NCBI RefSeq assembly: GCF_902158555.1
Contig: NZ_CABGGS010000002.1
Coordinates: 62,001 to 126,000 of the forward strand
Direction: 5' to 3'
Origin: Klebsiella spallanzanii
GTDB taxonomy: Bacteria > Pseudomonadota > Gammaproteobacteria > Enterobacterales > Enterobacteriaceae
Length of the DNA stretch: 64,000 nucleotides
Shown in pieces: positions 46,794-55,187 of the stretch; positions within the stretch are counted from its first letter, which is position 1, and every line of letters begins with the position of its first letter. Under the pieces are notes generated by a model. The model saw only the letters and a program-made list of their open reading frames with translations. It was not told the origin of the DNA and did not search any database. A program made the position numbers and the translations under genes.

Positions 46794-48704
46794 TCAAAAC
46801 CGGCTGACGCACTCCATCGCCACCGTTTTAAACTCATCAAAGCTGCGGGTGGCGGCAAGTCGGGCCATTGCGCGTTCGCGCAAGAAGGTGACGAAAATAT
46901 CGTAGATAGCCATCGCCTCTTCATACTCGCTTTTACTGATGGCGAGCAGGAAAATGACGTGCGCCGTTTCATCGCCCCAGGCAATGCCGTGCGGCGCAAT
47001 CACCGTATACACCACGGTCTTTTTGGCCAGCAGGCCGAGGGCATGGGGTAGCGCGATACCGTCGCCGAGCATGGTGCTGACGATAGCTTCACGCTCTACC
47101 ACCGAATCATGAAACTCCGCCCCGACAAACCCCTCCCGCTGTAGCTGTTGGCACAGCGTGGCAAACAGGGTCTGCTGATCCATCGGGGTATCAACCACCT
47201 GAAAATGAACCTCATCAAAATACTTGTTCAGCATCCACGGGCGGGTGCGGTCCACCAGCACCAGCTTGCCGATTTGGTCGAGCTGGTAGTCGGTAGGAAA
47301 CGGCGCGATGGTCACCACCGGTTTATCTTTCTCGCTGATACGTACGGTCGAGATCACAAAGTCTTCCGCAATGTCTTCCCGCTGTTCATACTCTCGTTGC
47401 GAGACCGTGGCGGCAATTTCCAACTGCGGATACTTACGCTGCAGAATAGCTTCAATCATCCGCACCATCGCATTGCTGGTATCGCACACCAGCAGCACCT
47501 GCGGCTGGCGCTGGTAGCCGATGTTGTAATGGCGCTCCAGCCCAACGCCGATATGCAGAACCAGAAAACCAATCTCATTTTCGCTGATAGCATAGGGGGT
47601 ATATTTCCCCCAGCTGGATACCGCCGCCAGGGTCATATCCCACGCCATTGGGTAGTGCTGCTTGATGTTATCGAGCAGCGGATTAGGGATCATGATCTGG
47701 TAGCGCACACGGGTGATCATGGTCTTAATATGGGTCAGTAAATCCGCATGCAGTTGGGCATCGTCCAACAGATTGTAGTTATATTGCTGATTGATATAGC
47801 GCAGGATGTAGTTCACCAGCGCTTCGTCGTCATCGGCGCTGATGGTGCCCGGATCGACATCCTGTACCTGCCGAGCGGCAAGATGTACACACAGCCACTC
47901 CTCTTCCGCCGGAGCAAGCGGTTTGCCCGCCAGCTGTTGCATCGAGGCCGCCAGTTCTCGTGCCGCATCGCGCACGTTCTGCGCCACATCCTCGGCGCTG
48001 AAATCCGCTAGCGGATACCCCTCGTTCACGCGACGCACGGCAACTGCACCGTACAGGCAGATAAAGCGCTCGCCCGCGTCAGTCAAACGCACATGATGGC
48101 GGGTTAATGTCTCCTGCAGCACGCCCTCCAGCAGCGTGGGTACGCTGGCATCAAACGCATCTTCACAGATAAGCGGGTTCAGCGGCCCCTGCTGGCTCAG
48201 CTCCCACAGCAGGTCGGTCAGGCAGGCGCGAACGGAGACCTCGCTGCCGAATAGCTTCATGCCGTGGCGTGGACGCGTCTCCAGGGTGAGCTGGTAGCGC
48301 TGAAAACGCTCGCGCACATCAACCATATCGCCCTGCAAGGTGGCGCGGCTGACAAACCATGCATCGGCCAGATCCTCCAGCTTGATAGAGAAGGCAGAGG
48401 TTAAAAAGCGTACCAGCAAAAAGTGGATGCGATCCGCCGCCGTTCGCGGGATATGCTGCGCTTTCGGCACGCTCTCTTCCAGCGTCTGGTAACGCGACGG
48501 ATCGTTAATGACCAGCTGATAACCGCTACCGCGGGTGAGGATAAACTGCGCCCCATAGTGCAACAGCAGCTCGTTCAACGCGGTGATATCAGCGCGTACC
48601 GTCCGGGTAGAAACCGACAGCCGCTGCGCCAGCTCCTCCTGCGGCAGCGTTTCGTTTTGCAACAGAGTAAACAGCTGCGCTAAACGTTGATTGGGAAATC
48701 GCAT
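46794..48704 (-). CDS. PRD-containing transcriptional activator with EIIB and EIIA domains
   Basis: A 636-residue PTS-controlled activator of the MtlR/LicR type. In order: an HTH (about 8-60, LAQRLSVSTRTVRADITALNELL), a second Mga-type HTH (about 85-165), two PRD domains (about 180-290 and 295-400), an EIIB-like domain with Cys in VLLVCDTSNAM (about 410-500) and an EIIA-like domain (about 500-636) with the phospho-His in GDGIALPHAL. PRD and EII domains are phosphorylated by PTS proteins to sense sugar supply. It is the last gene of the leftward cluster and the obvious regulator of it. Start is supported by AAGGA. Confidence 0.88.
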   Translation of the reverse strand: MRFPNQRLAQLFTLLQNETLPQEELAQRLSVSTRTVRADITALNELLLHYGAQFILTRGSGYQLVINDPSRYQTLEESVPKAQHIPRTAADRIHFLLVRFLTSAFSIKLEDLADAWFVSRATLQGDMVDVRERFQRYQLTLETRPRHGMKLFGSEVSVRACLTDLLWELSQQGPLNPLICEDAFDASVPTLLEGVLQETLTRHHVRLTDAGERFICLYGAVAVRRVNEGYPLADFSAEDVAQNVRDAARELAASMQQLAGKPLAPAEEEWLCVHLAARQVQDVDPGTISADDDEALVNYILRYINQQYNYNLLDDAQLHADLLTHIKTMITRVRYQIMIPNPLLDNIKQHYPMAWDMTLAAVSSWGKYTPYAISENEIGFLVLHIGVGLERHYNIGYQRQPQVLLVCDTSNAMVRMIEAILQRKYPQLEIAATVSQREYEQREDIAEDFVISTVRISEKDKPVVTIAPFPTDYQLDQIGKLVLVDRTRPWMLNKYFDEVHFQVVDTPMDQQTLFATLCQQLQREGFVGAEFHDSVVEREAIVSTMLGDGIALPHALGLLAKKTVVYTVIAPHGIAWGDETAHVIFLLAISKSEYEEAMAIYDIFVTFLRERAMARLAATRSFDEFKTVAMECVSRF

Positions 48705-48726
48705 GTCAGTTCCTTTTTCTTACGGC

Positions 48727-49878
48727 TCAGGGTTGGGCGGATATCACCATCTGCGACGGAGCGCCAACCGGAGTATAGTCCGGGGAGAACGTCAGCCTGC
48801 CATCCTTCGGGGCGACGCTAAAACGGGTAATGTTGTCGCTACGCTGGTTCATGACGTACAGCCACTGGCCCTGCTTAGCCAGCGTCAGCGTGCGCGGATA
48901 GTCGCCGCGGGTCCAGATATCGTCCTGATGGCGCAGGCTGCCGTCGGCCATCACCGTAAAGTGGGCAATGCTGTTATGCAGGCGGTTGGCGACGTAGAGC
49001 TGCTTACCGTCGCGGCTCAGGACCAGACCGGCGGCAAAACTGGTGCCCTTATACTCTTTGGGCAGCGCGGAGAGCGTTTTCCCCTCGCGTAACAATCCGC
49101 TTTGCTTATCAAGATGATAGAAGGTGAGCGTCGAGGCTTCTTCGTTAATCAACCATAGTCCATCACCCTGCGGTGTAAAGACAAAGTGGCGCGGGCCTGC
49201 GCCAGGGGACGACGCGGCGATAAACGGCGGATCGTTTGGCGTCAGCTTGCCGCTGGCGTTATCCAGTCGGTACTGATAGATCCTGTCCAGCCCGAGATCG
49301 GTAGAATAAACATACTGACCGCTGGGATCGGCGGAGATCATATGGGCATGAGGGCCGTTATGATCGCTAATGGCAAAGCTGCCTTCGACGGCTGCAGCCG
49401 GGCGTTCCGCACCCGCAGGCCCTTGATCCTGATGCACATCTACCGCCTCGCCAAGGTGACCACCATCTTGCACCGGCAGCACCGCGATACTGCCGCTGAC
49501 GTAGTTTGCTACCAGCAGATGACGGCCATCGGGAGTCAGGGAGAGATACACCGGCCCCGCACCGCCGGAAGCGACCTGATTCAATTCGCTCAGTTCACCA
49601 TTACTGCCAATGCGCCACGCCTGCACCACACCCTTTTCGACCTCGCTGGCGGCATACAGGGTTTTCCCATCAGCGGAGACGGTGAGCTGGGAGAGGTTCG
49701 GCAGCTGACTGACCAGCGCTTTGTCGCTCAGCGCCCCGGTTTGACTATCAATGGTAAAGCGGTACAAGCCTTCCCCGTTGGGATTGTAAGTGCCGACCCA
49801 GGCGTACTGGGTTTGCGCAGCCACGCTGGCGGCGAGCAGGGAGAGTGAAGCAACAAGCAGGTGACGAGCGGTAGGCAT
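48727..49878 (-). CDS. exported lactonase, seven-bladed propeller (YbhE/Pgl family)
   Basis: A 383-residue beta-propeller of the 6-phosphogluconolactonase/carboxymuconate cyclase family with a clear signal peptide (hydrophobic 7-20, predicted cut after VAAQ or AAQTQ region near 21), so it acts in the periplasm, unlike cytosolic Pgl. Repeating propeller elements are seen (LTVSADGKTLYAAS, LSLTPDGRHLLVAN, LVLSRDGKQLYVAN). A conserved Glu/His/Arg active-site arrangement is likely but not assignable by eye. In this cluster it could open a sugar lactone to the acid before uptake. AAGGAG stands before the start; a pair of repeats separates it from the aldolase gene. Confidence 0.75.
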   Translation of the reverse strand: MPTARHLLVASLSLLAASVAAQTQYAWVGTYNPNGEGLYRFTIDSQTGALSDKALVSQLPNLSQLTVSADGKTLYAASEVEKGVVQAWRIGSNGELSELNQVASGGAGPVYLSLTPDGRHLLVANYVSGSIAVLPVQDGGHLGEAVDVHQDQGPAGAERPAAAVEGSFAISDHNGPHAHMISADPSGQYVYSTDLGLDRIYQYRLDNASGKLTPNDPPFIAASSPGAGPRHFVFTPQGDGLWLINEEASTLTFYHLDKQSGLLREGKTLSALPKEYKGTSFAAGLVLSRDGKQLYVANRLHNSIAHFTVMADGSLRHQDDIWTRGDYPRTLTLAKQGQWLYVMNQRSDNITRFSVAPKDGRLTFSPDYTPVGAPSQMVISAQP

Positions 49879-49908
49879 AGTAACTCCTTGATGGTTCGGT
49901 GGGGGTTT

Positions 49909-49946
49909 CCCCTCACCCTAGCCCTCTCCCCTGAGGGGAGAGGGAA
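49909..49946. repeat. CT-rich palindromic intergenic repeat, copy 3
   Basis: Starts CCCCTCACCCTAGCC; stem CCCTCTCCCC/GGGGAGAGGG. Forms an inverted pair with copy 4 about 50 bases on, between the lactonase and aldolase genes. Confidence 0.8.
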
Positions 49947-49997
49947 CCGTTCGGTACGTTTATGCACGATCGGCGCAAAAGGCACGGTAGGTTTTCT

Positions 49998-50033
49998 CCC
50001 TCTCCCCAGTGGGGAGAGGGCCGGGGTGAGGGG
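49998..50033. repeat. CT-rich palindromic intergenic repeat, copy 4 (inverted)
   Basis: Reverse orientation of the same unit, ending GGCCGGGGTGAGGGG. Lies ten bases from the aldolase stop and may terminate or protect the upstream message. Confidence 0.8.
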
Positions 50034-50042
50034 CAATCGGCG

Positions 50043-50783
50043 CTATTTAACTAACTGCTTCGTCATCTCCAGCAGCTGACGCACATCTGCCGGACGGGTA
50101 TTACCGCTGGCTTTATCAATAATCGAACTGTAGATATGCGGGATAATTTTGCTCACCCCGGCGTCCAGCGCGATCTGCAGGATCTCACCGTAGTTTTCCA
50201 GATCGATTCCGCCGGTTGGCTCCAGCCAAAAATCATGGCGGGCGCAGGCCTCGGCTACCGCAATAAACTCATCGCGATGCTTCAATCCGCCCATCGGGAA
50301 GTATTTAATCGAGCTGCCGCCCATATCTTTCAGCAGAGCAATCGCGGTTTCCAGCGGCACGATACCGTCCGGCGCGCCGCTGCTGAGCGGACCAGTAGAA
50401 ATCTTCACCATCCCCGGAGTGCCGGTCGGCGACACCAGGCCGTTGACTACGGTTTCGTTCTGTCCCAGCAGCGCGCGGCTGGTCGCTACGCCGGTAAACA
50501 CCTGATTGACGTGCTGCGGCTGAACCTGGCGGGAAATTTCACTGACCATTGCCGACTGGTTCGGATCGCCCGCACCCAGCCCCACGGAGAGCGCATTATC
50601 AATCCGCTTTGCGTATTCACGCATATCGGCCACCGCGCTGGCGACGTCCGGATAATTTTTGGAGAGCACGCCCACCAGTACATGACCTTCCGCCGCTTCA
50701 TAAATCTCGCTGGCGTTATCTTTACTGCCTGCCAGCACGTTCAGGCAGACGCGGTCACGATAAAAGTTAGGGGTCAGTTTCAT
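50043..50783 (-). CDS. DgaF-like 2-dehydro-3-deoxy-phosphogluconate aldolase
   Basis: A 246-residue class I aldolase of the KDGP family typified by DgaF, which splits 2-keto-3-deoxygluconate 6-phosphate into pyruvate and glyceraldehyde 3-phosphate. The Schiff-base Lys is in GGSSIKYFPMGG and a catalytic acid in WLEPTGGIDL; VGVLSKNYPD is typical of the group. The start overlaps the PLP enzyme stop by four bases (ATGA), so the two are coupled and consecutive in the pathway, as dgaE and dgaF are in Salmonella. No nearby Dga-type PTS genes are present, so this is not the D-glucosaminate operon itself. Confidence 0.82.
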   Translation of the reverse strand: MKLTPNFYRDRVCLNVLAGSKDNASEIYEAAEGHVLVGVLSKNYPDVASAVADMREYAKRIDNALSVGLGAGDPNQSAMVSEISRQVQPQHVNQVFTGVATSRALLGQNETVVNGLVSPTGTPGMVKISTGPLSSGAPDGIVPLETAIALLKDMGGSSIKYFPMGGLKHRDEFIAVAEACARHDFWLEPTGGIDLENYGEILQIALDAGVSKIIPHIYSSIIDKASGNTRPADVRQLLEMTKQLVK

Positions 50784-51898
50784 GCATTTTTCTCCTTGTT
50801 CAGAACCTCTGCGATGCGACGGGAGACAATCTCCAGTTGCTGTGCGTTCACGCTGCGGACATCGGCTTCAATAATGCCTTCGTTGGCTTTATAACCACGG
50901 AAGTAGATAGCGTATTCCCCCTGCTTCAGCGCATTCACCAAGTCGCCGGTGTTCACGCCGGTTACCGCTTCATCAAATTTAATCTCGGCACGCGCGATAT
51001 CGCGTCCCGCGCTGTCCCAGACCACTCGCGCAGTCACGCCGTTGAGCGTGTTGAGCTGGTTAATAAACGGTGTCATCTTCGCCACCATCTCTTCGCCGCT
51101 CTCTTTGCTCGCCGTCAGGTAGTGTTCAATCGCGCAGGTCAGGCCAAGGATCCCCTCTTTGCCGACCTTCATCGCTCGCCCAATACCGTTCGACTGGCGT
51201 TTGACCCACTCGACGTACTGCGTTTTGCCAATCACCAATCCGCTGGTCGGCCCTTCAATAGCCTTCGCGCCGCTGTAAATCACCAGATCCGCGCCAGCGT
51301 GGTAGTAAGCCTGAAGATCTTCTTCCGCCGCCGCATCAACGATTAGCGGCAGATTATGGATCCGCGCCACCGCTGCCGCCTGCGCCACGTTGAGCATGCT
51401 TTTCTGCACGCAGTGGTGGGATTTGATATACAGAATGGCCGCGGTACGCGGGGTGATAGCCGCCGCCAGCTGCCCGGCGGAACATTCGTTGGCGTAGCCT
51501 GCTTCAACCAGCCTGCCGCCGCCCAGCGCGACCATGGTGCCGACCGGCGCGCCAAAGTTGACGTTATGGCCCTTTGGCAGCACGATCTCGTTATTCTCAA
51601 TTGGGGTGACGTGCAGGTTTTCCAGCAGCCAGTCGCTGTCTTTCACCAGCACCGCCGCCACCGATTGGGCGATGCCTGCCGAGGCGCAGGAGACGACGGT
51701 CGCCCCTTCCACATCCAGCAGTTTCGCAATATAAGCACCGGTCTTATTCACCAGGTCTTTCATCTCGAAGTACTGGTTCATGCCCGCCATCGCGGCTTCC
51801 ACCACTTCCGGACGCGGCGTAGAAACGCCGAGGATCGTCATACGGCCGGAGGTGTTAATGACCTGCTTTAAATCGTATTTTTCAAAAATCGAAGGCAT
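50780..51898 (-). CDS. DgaE-like PLP-dependent ammonia-lyase (SelA-like fold)
   Basis: A 372-residue PLP enzyme of fold type I in the SelA/DgaE group. DgaE removes ammonia from D-glucosaminate 6-phosphate to give 2-keto-3-deoxygluconate 6-phosphate. The PLP lysine is in YSGAKAIEGPTSG, the aspartate that holds the cofactor in LPLIVDAAAEE, and MTILGVSTPRP near the N-terminus is family-like. The start lies 17 bases inside the amidohydrolase gene. The true substrate here may be a different 2-amino sugar acid phosphate. Confidence 0.78.
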   Translation of the reverse strand: MPSIFEKYDLKQVINTSGRMTILGVSTPRPEVVEAAMAGMNQYFEMKDLVNKTGAYIAKLLDVEGATVVSCASAGIAQSVAAVLVKDSDWLLENLHVTPIENNEIVLPKGHNVNFGAPVGTMVALGGGRLVEAGYANECSAGQLAAAITPRTAAILYIKSHHCVQKSMLNVAQAAAVARIHNLPLIVDAAAEEDLQAYYHAGADLVIYSGAKAIEGPTSGLVIGKTQYVEWVKRQSNGIGRAMKVGKEGILGLTCAIEHYLTASKESGEEMVAKMTPFINQLNTLNGVTARVVWDSAGRDIARAEIKFDEAVTGVNTGDLVNALKQGEYAIYFRGYKANEGIIEADVRSVNAQQLEIVSRRIAEVLNKEKNA

Positions 51899-53015
51899 TT
51901 TCCGCGCTCCCTTGTTCGGTCAAATAGCCCTTGCCCGCACGAATGGTGGCAAGCGGCAGCAGAATCTTGTCGGCCTGAAGGCTCTCTTTTTCCGCATCCA
52001 CCAACACCGTTGGCGTTTGCGCGAGGGTAAACAGCGTGAGGTCAGCGTCATAGCCCACGTCCAGCCGCCCTTTGTGGGTAAGATGCAGGCCGTCTGCGGC
52101 GTTGGCAGTCACGCAGTCGATGACCTGCGGCAGCGACATCCCTATAGCGAGGAATTTCGACATCACCAGCGCCAGCGAGCGCACCGGGCCGTCGATGCGG
52201 TTGCGGCAGTAGATATCGGAGCTGATGGTGTGCGGCAGAATGCCCATAGCAATCGCCCGGCGCGCCACCTCAAAGCTAAAGCTGGCGGTACCGTGGCCGA
52301 TATCAAGACGTACGCCGCGCTGTAAAGCCCGGGCAATCGAGCTCTTCAGCTCGCCGGTCGGCGTCAGAATGCGGTTGGGCTTACCGTTGTAGCAATGGGT
52401 AATGATGTCGCCAGAGGTCAGCAGGTCGGCGATTTCATCGAGATTCGGCGGATTGTTACCGATATGCACCATCAGCGGCAGACCACCATTTTCCTGCTGA
52501 ATAGCCTTCGCGCGTTCCAGCGGCGTAATGCCGTTTTCGCCCACCACGCTGCTGCTCATCCGCGCCTTCAGGCCGACGATGAAATTCGGGTAGCGGTTGA
52601 CCGCCTGCTGCACCGCATCCGCATCAATATTCGCCATATTGGCCAGTTCGTTCTGAGCAATCAGCCCGACGCGGGAAATATTGAGCAGCGCATAAACCTC
52701 GGTCGCCGCTTTGCGGGTTAACTGATAGAAATCGTCAACATCGTCAGCGCCGGTGCTGCCCGCGTCAACCACGGTGGTCACGCCGGTGGCAATGCCTACG
52801 CTGTCCGGTTCATCATGGTATATCGGCGAGTTTGGGTAGCAGTGGACGTGGGAATCAATCCAGCCTGCGCTGACGTAGTAGTTACCGTCCAGCTCAATGG
52901 TTTTGCGCGCGGAGTCGCTAATCTCGCCAAGCGCCGCGATTTTCCCGTCCCGGATGGCGATATCAATCAGGGTATCGTCGACGAGGCGCGCACGGCGCAG
53001 GAGTAAATCAAACAT
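51882..53015 (-). CDS. amidohydrolase (dihydroorotase-like deacetylase family)
   Basis: Metal-dependent amidohydrolase of 377 residues with the dihydroorotase-like beta-alpha barrel. Metal residues are visible: His-X-His in DSHVHCYP, a carboxylatable Lys in GLKARMSSS, His in MVHIGNNPP, His in DIGHGTASF and Asp in TISSDIY. The group includes N-acyl-amino acid/sugar deacetylases and is conserved in clusters with DgaE-like enzymes. Most likely role: removal of an N-acyl group before the lyase, inferred from context. Good AGGAG before the start. Confidence 0.78.
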   Translation of the reverse strand: MFDLLLRRARLVDDTLIDIAIRDGKIAALGEISDSARKTIELDGNYYVSAGWIDSHVHCYPNSPIYHDEPDSVGIATGVTTVVDAGSTGADDVDDFYQLTRKAATEVYALLNISRVGLIAQNELANMANIDADAVQQAVNRYPNFIVGLKARMSSSVVGENGITPLERAKAIQQENGGLPLMVHIGNNPPNLDEIADLLTSGDIITHCYNGKPNRILTPTGELKSSIARALQRGVRLDIGHGTASFSFEVARRAIAMGILPHTISSDIYCRNRIDGPVRSLALVMSKFLAIGMSLPQVIDCVTANAADGLHLTHKGRLDVGYDADLTLFTLAQTPTVLVDAEKESLQADKILLPLATIRAGKGYLTEQGSAENAFDF

Positions 53016-53057
53016 ATTTCTCTCCTGTTAACGCGGGCGCCGAGGCGCCCGCAGGAC

Positions 53058-53702
53058 TTAACTAATTGCTACCGGGAAGATGGACCCAAGAAGCATCGCG
53101 CCAAGGATCGCGCCGCCAGTGATCGGTTTCTGCCAGATGTAGAACAGCAGGGCCCCCACCAGAGAACCGATGCCGATAGGAATAGAGGCAGTCATGGCGC
53201 TGAGGATAATCAACGGTCCGAGGAAGCGGCCGGAGGCGTTACCGGCCCCCATCATGACGTCTGCGCCGTAGGTGGAGTCGCTCTGGTTGATGGTGAATTT
53301 ACGCGCCAGGATAATGATGTAACCAATCGCCAGCCCCAGCACCAGACCCGTCGCCAGAGAGGCGGCAAAGTTGGCGACCGGGAAAATAAAGCCCGCGCCC
53401 AGCAGCAACGCCGGAACGCCTAAGCCGACGCCGGTCTGAATCGCCCCGCCGATATCCAGAATCCCTACCAGCGAGCCTTCGATAATGCGCGCGAACAAGA
53501 AGCTGGCGCCAAAGGCCGCTACCGCGCCGTAGGCTCCGGTATCAATGCCCGCTTTCAGCATGGCGACAAAAGCCACTTCGTTAAACGCGCCGATGCCGTA
53601 CAGGTAGTACATGTGTGTCCCGGCAAATACGCCGGAAGAGAGCAGGCCAACAAAGATCGGGAACGACCAGTCGGCATACCAAAAACCTTTATTTTGTTCC
53701 AT
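53058..53702 (-). CDS. DUF4310 family membrane protein
   Basis: A 214-residue, very hydrophobic, glycine-rich membrane protein with about six to seven segments (about 13-32, 48-65, 73-92, 95-125, 150-175, 185-212). Contains GILDIGGAIQTGVGLG and YGADVMMGAGNASGRFLG. I know it only as a family of unknown function that occurs with the next three gene products. The layout (small soluble proteins plus two polytopic proteins) suggests a transporter channel. AGGAG before the start; ends 42 bases before the amidohydrolase gene. Confidence 0.75.
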   Translation of the reverse strand: MEQNKGFWYADWSFPIFVGLLSSGVFAGTHMYYLYGIGAFNEVAFVAMLKAGIDTGAYGAVAAFGASFLFARIIEGSLVGILDIGGAIQTGVGLGVPALLLGAGFIFPVANFAASLATGLVLGLAIGYIIILARKFTINQSDSTYGADVMMGAGNASGRFLGPLIILSAMTASIPIGIGSLVGALLFYIWQKPITGGAILGAMLLGSIFPVAIS

Positions 53703-53714
53703 GAGAGGCTCCTG

Positions 53715-54491
53715 TTATTTACCGCTGAGCGAGTTGTGGATCAGTTCAAGCCAGTTAGGCACGGTCAGATGGAATGATTCGATCATCTTCATATCGAAGC
53801 CGCGGAAGAAGCCGCTCAGGACGAACAGCGCAACAATCGCTACCATCATCACCTTAGTGACGCGGTGCCAGCCGCTCTCTTCTACGCCCTTGCCAATCAG
53901 GATGCCCAGCACCAGGCCTGGTACGGCGTTACCCATAATCAGCTGCGCTGCGCCGCCGAAAATCGTCGCCCAGAAGCCCGATTTTTTACCGGCATCAATC
54001 GCTGCCAGCCAGAAGATAACCGGCATCACGGTGTTCACCAGCAGATTCGCCGCTGGAACCAGTACTTTTACCGCCGTTACCTGTAAGGCCTCCGGTACTG
54101 AAGAAGCGGTCAGATTAAGGAAGGCGACGACGATCATGCCGATAATGCCGCAGGCGATGGCCATCTTTTTCGGGTCGTGCAGCGTCTCACCGACGTTGCG
54201 GTTTTTTATCATCAGCGCTGCCGCCCCCCAGTTAGGGATAATGCGGTGGTCAACGTCCTGAGTGAAGGAGCCTGCTGCGACGGAAGAAGCCCAGGCGTTA
54301 AAGAAGAAACCAAGGCCAAAAGAGAAGTGTGAAGCCGGATCGCCTTCACATGAATTCAGCTCGCCCAAGGTACGAAACGCCCCCATCCCCTGCGTGGTGG
54401 GCGCATGAAACATACGTGCCGCTCCGGCGCCTACGCCGACGCCGACCAGGCCGCCGATGATGAGCGATTTTATTAAAATTATCAGGAACAT
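53715..54491 (-). CDS. DUF4311 family membrane protein
   Basis: A 258-residue membrane protein with an N-terminal segment (2-25, GGLVGVGVGAGAARMFHAP), a conserved soluble-looking stretch (GELNSCEGDPASHFSFGLGFFFNAWASS) and further segments at about 110-135, 142-165, 175-205 and 210-232. It is 12 bases upstream of the DUF4310 gene and conserved with it. Function unknown; with DUF4310 it is a candidate for the membrane part of a transport system. Confidence 0.75.
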   Translation of the reverse strand: MFLIILIKSLIIGGLVGVGVGAGAARMFHAPTTQGMGAFRTLGELNSCEGDPASHFSFGLGFFFNAWASSVAAGSFTQDVDHRIIPNWGAAALMIKNRNVGETLHDPKKMAIACGIIGMIVVAFLNLTASSVPEALQVTAVKVLVPAANLLVNTVMPVIFWLAAIDAGKKSGFWATIFGGAAQLIMGNAVPGLVLGILIGKGVEESGWHRVTKVMMVAIVALFVLSGFFRGFDMKMIESFHLTVPNWLELIHNSLSGK

Positions 54492-54512
54492 AGTCTGACC
54501 CTTTGGTGAAAA

Positions 54513-54818
54513 TCAGGTTTGCGTGACAAAATCCACTTTATCGAGATTAATGGCGGTCACGGTGACGGTGACGTTCAGCTCAACGCTGTAGGTCCGTCGT
54601 TCACGGCGCAGAAAGAAGAACAGGAACGCCTCTTTCCGTACCGCTTCACGCGCACGAACAACCTCCACATCCTGTGGCTCAATACGCAGTAAGATATGCG
54701 GCGACGTTTTCATTACCGCCGCCTGGACGTGGTTCAGGGCATCGGCGAAAGCCCGTGTTTTGCTCTCGCCTTTGCCGGTAACGCTCACCGTGGTGGTGAA
54801 TTGCTCTTTCATACTCAC
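54513..54818 (-). CDS. DUF4312 family small protein
   Basis: A 101-residue soluble protein, beginning at a GTG that overlaps the previous stop by four bases (GTGA), which implies translational coupling; an in-frame ATG at 54812 is an alternative. It contains GESKTRAFADALNHVQ and a basic/hydrophobic stretch FLFFFLRRERR near the middle, with a beta-rich C-terminus. Function unknown; always seen with DUF4310, DUF4311 and SFCGS proteins as far as I know. Confidence 0.72.
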   Translation of the reverse strand: MSMKEQFTTTVSVTGKGESKTRAFADALNHVQAAVMKTSPHILLRIEPQDVEVVRAREAVRKEAFLFFFLRRERRTYSVELNVTVTVTAINLDKVDFVTQT

Positions 54819-55177
54819 ACGCCGTATTTCTTCTTCCAGGCTTCAACCAGGCGCTCGCCCAGCTCTTCTTTATCCATAAAGCCGAAGCCCAGTACGTTGT
54901 AACCTTCGTTGATAGCGGTAACGCCCTCATCAACGGAACGCATGCCATATTTTGCTTTATAGCCATGCTTGTTCTGCGCGGTGATAGCCCCGGCTCCGCC
55001 GCTGCCGCAGAAGGAGATACCGAAAGTGGCATTCTCGGCTTTCATCATGTCGCCCAGCTTCATATCCGCGGCGACGCCCGGTACCACAACGGCACGAGCA
55101 CCGGCTTTTTCCGCACCTGCGGCAACTTTTTGTCCTTTACCCAGGCGATCGCCAATGACTACGGTGATTTGTTCCAT
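54815..55177 (-). CDS. glycine-rich SFCGS family protein, RpiB/LacAB-like motif
   Basis: A 120-residue alpha/beta protein with a single conserved cysteine in FGISFCGSGGAGAITAQNK. That motif and the following GYNVLGFG align well with the catalytic cysteine region of RpiB/LacA/LacB isomerases (GILICGTGVGISIAANK and TNVLAFG), and E-L and an A-W near the C-terminus also line up. This suggests a ribose-5-phosphate-isomerase-B-like fold; activity is unproven. The ATG at 55177 with AAGGAG is chosen; the longer frame upstream overlaps the PRD gene. It is ten bases downstream of the PRD gene and overlaps the DUF4312 start. Confidence 0.75.
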   Translation of the reverse strand: MEQITVVIGDRLGKGQKVAAGAEKAGARAVVVPGVAADMKLGDMMKAENATFGISFCGSGGAGAITAQNKHGYKAKYGMRSVDEGVTAINEGYNVLGFGFMDKEELGERLVEAWKKKYGV

Positions 55178-55187
55178 GCTTTGCTCC

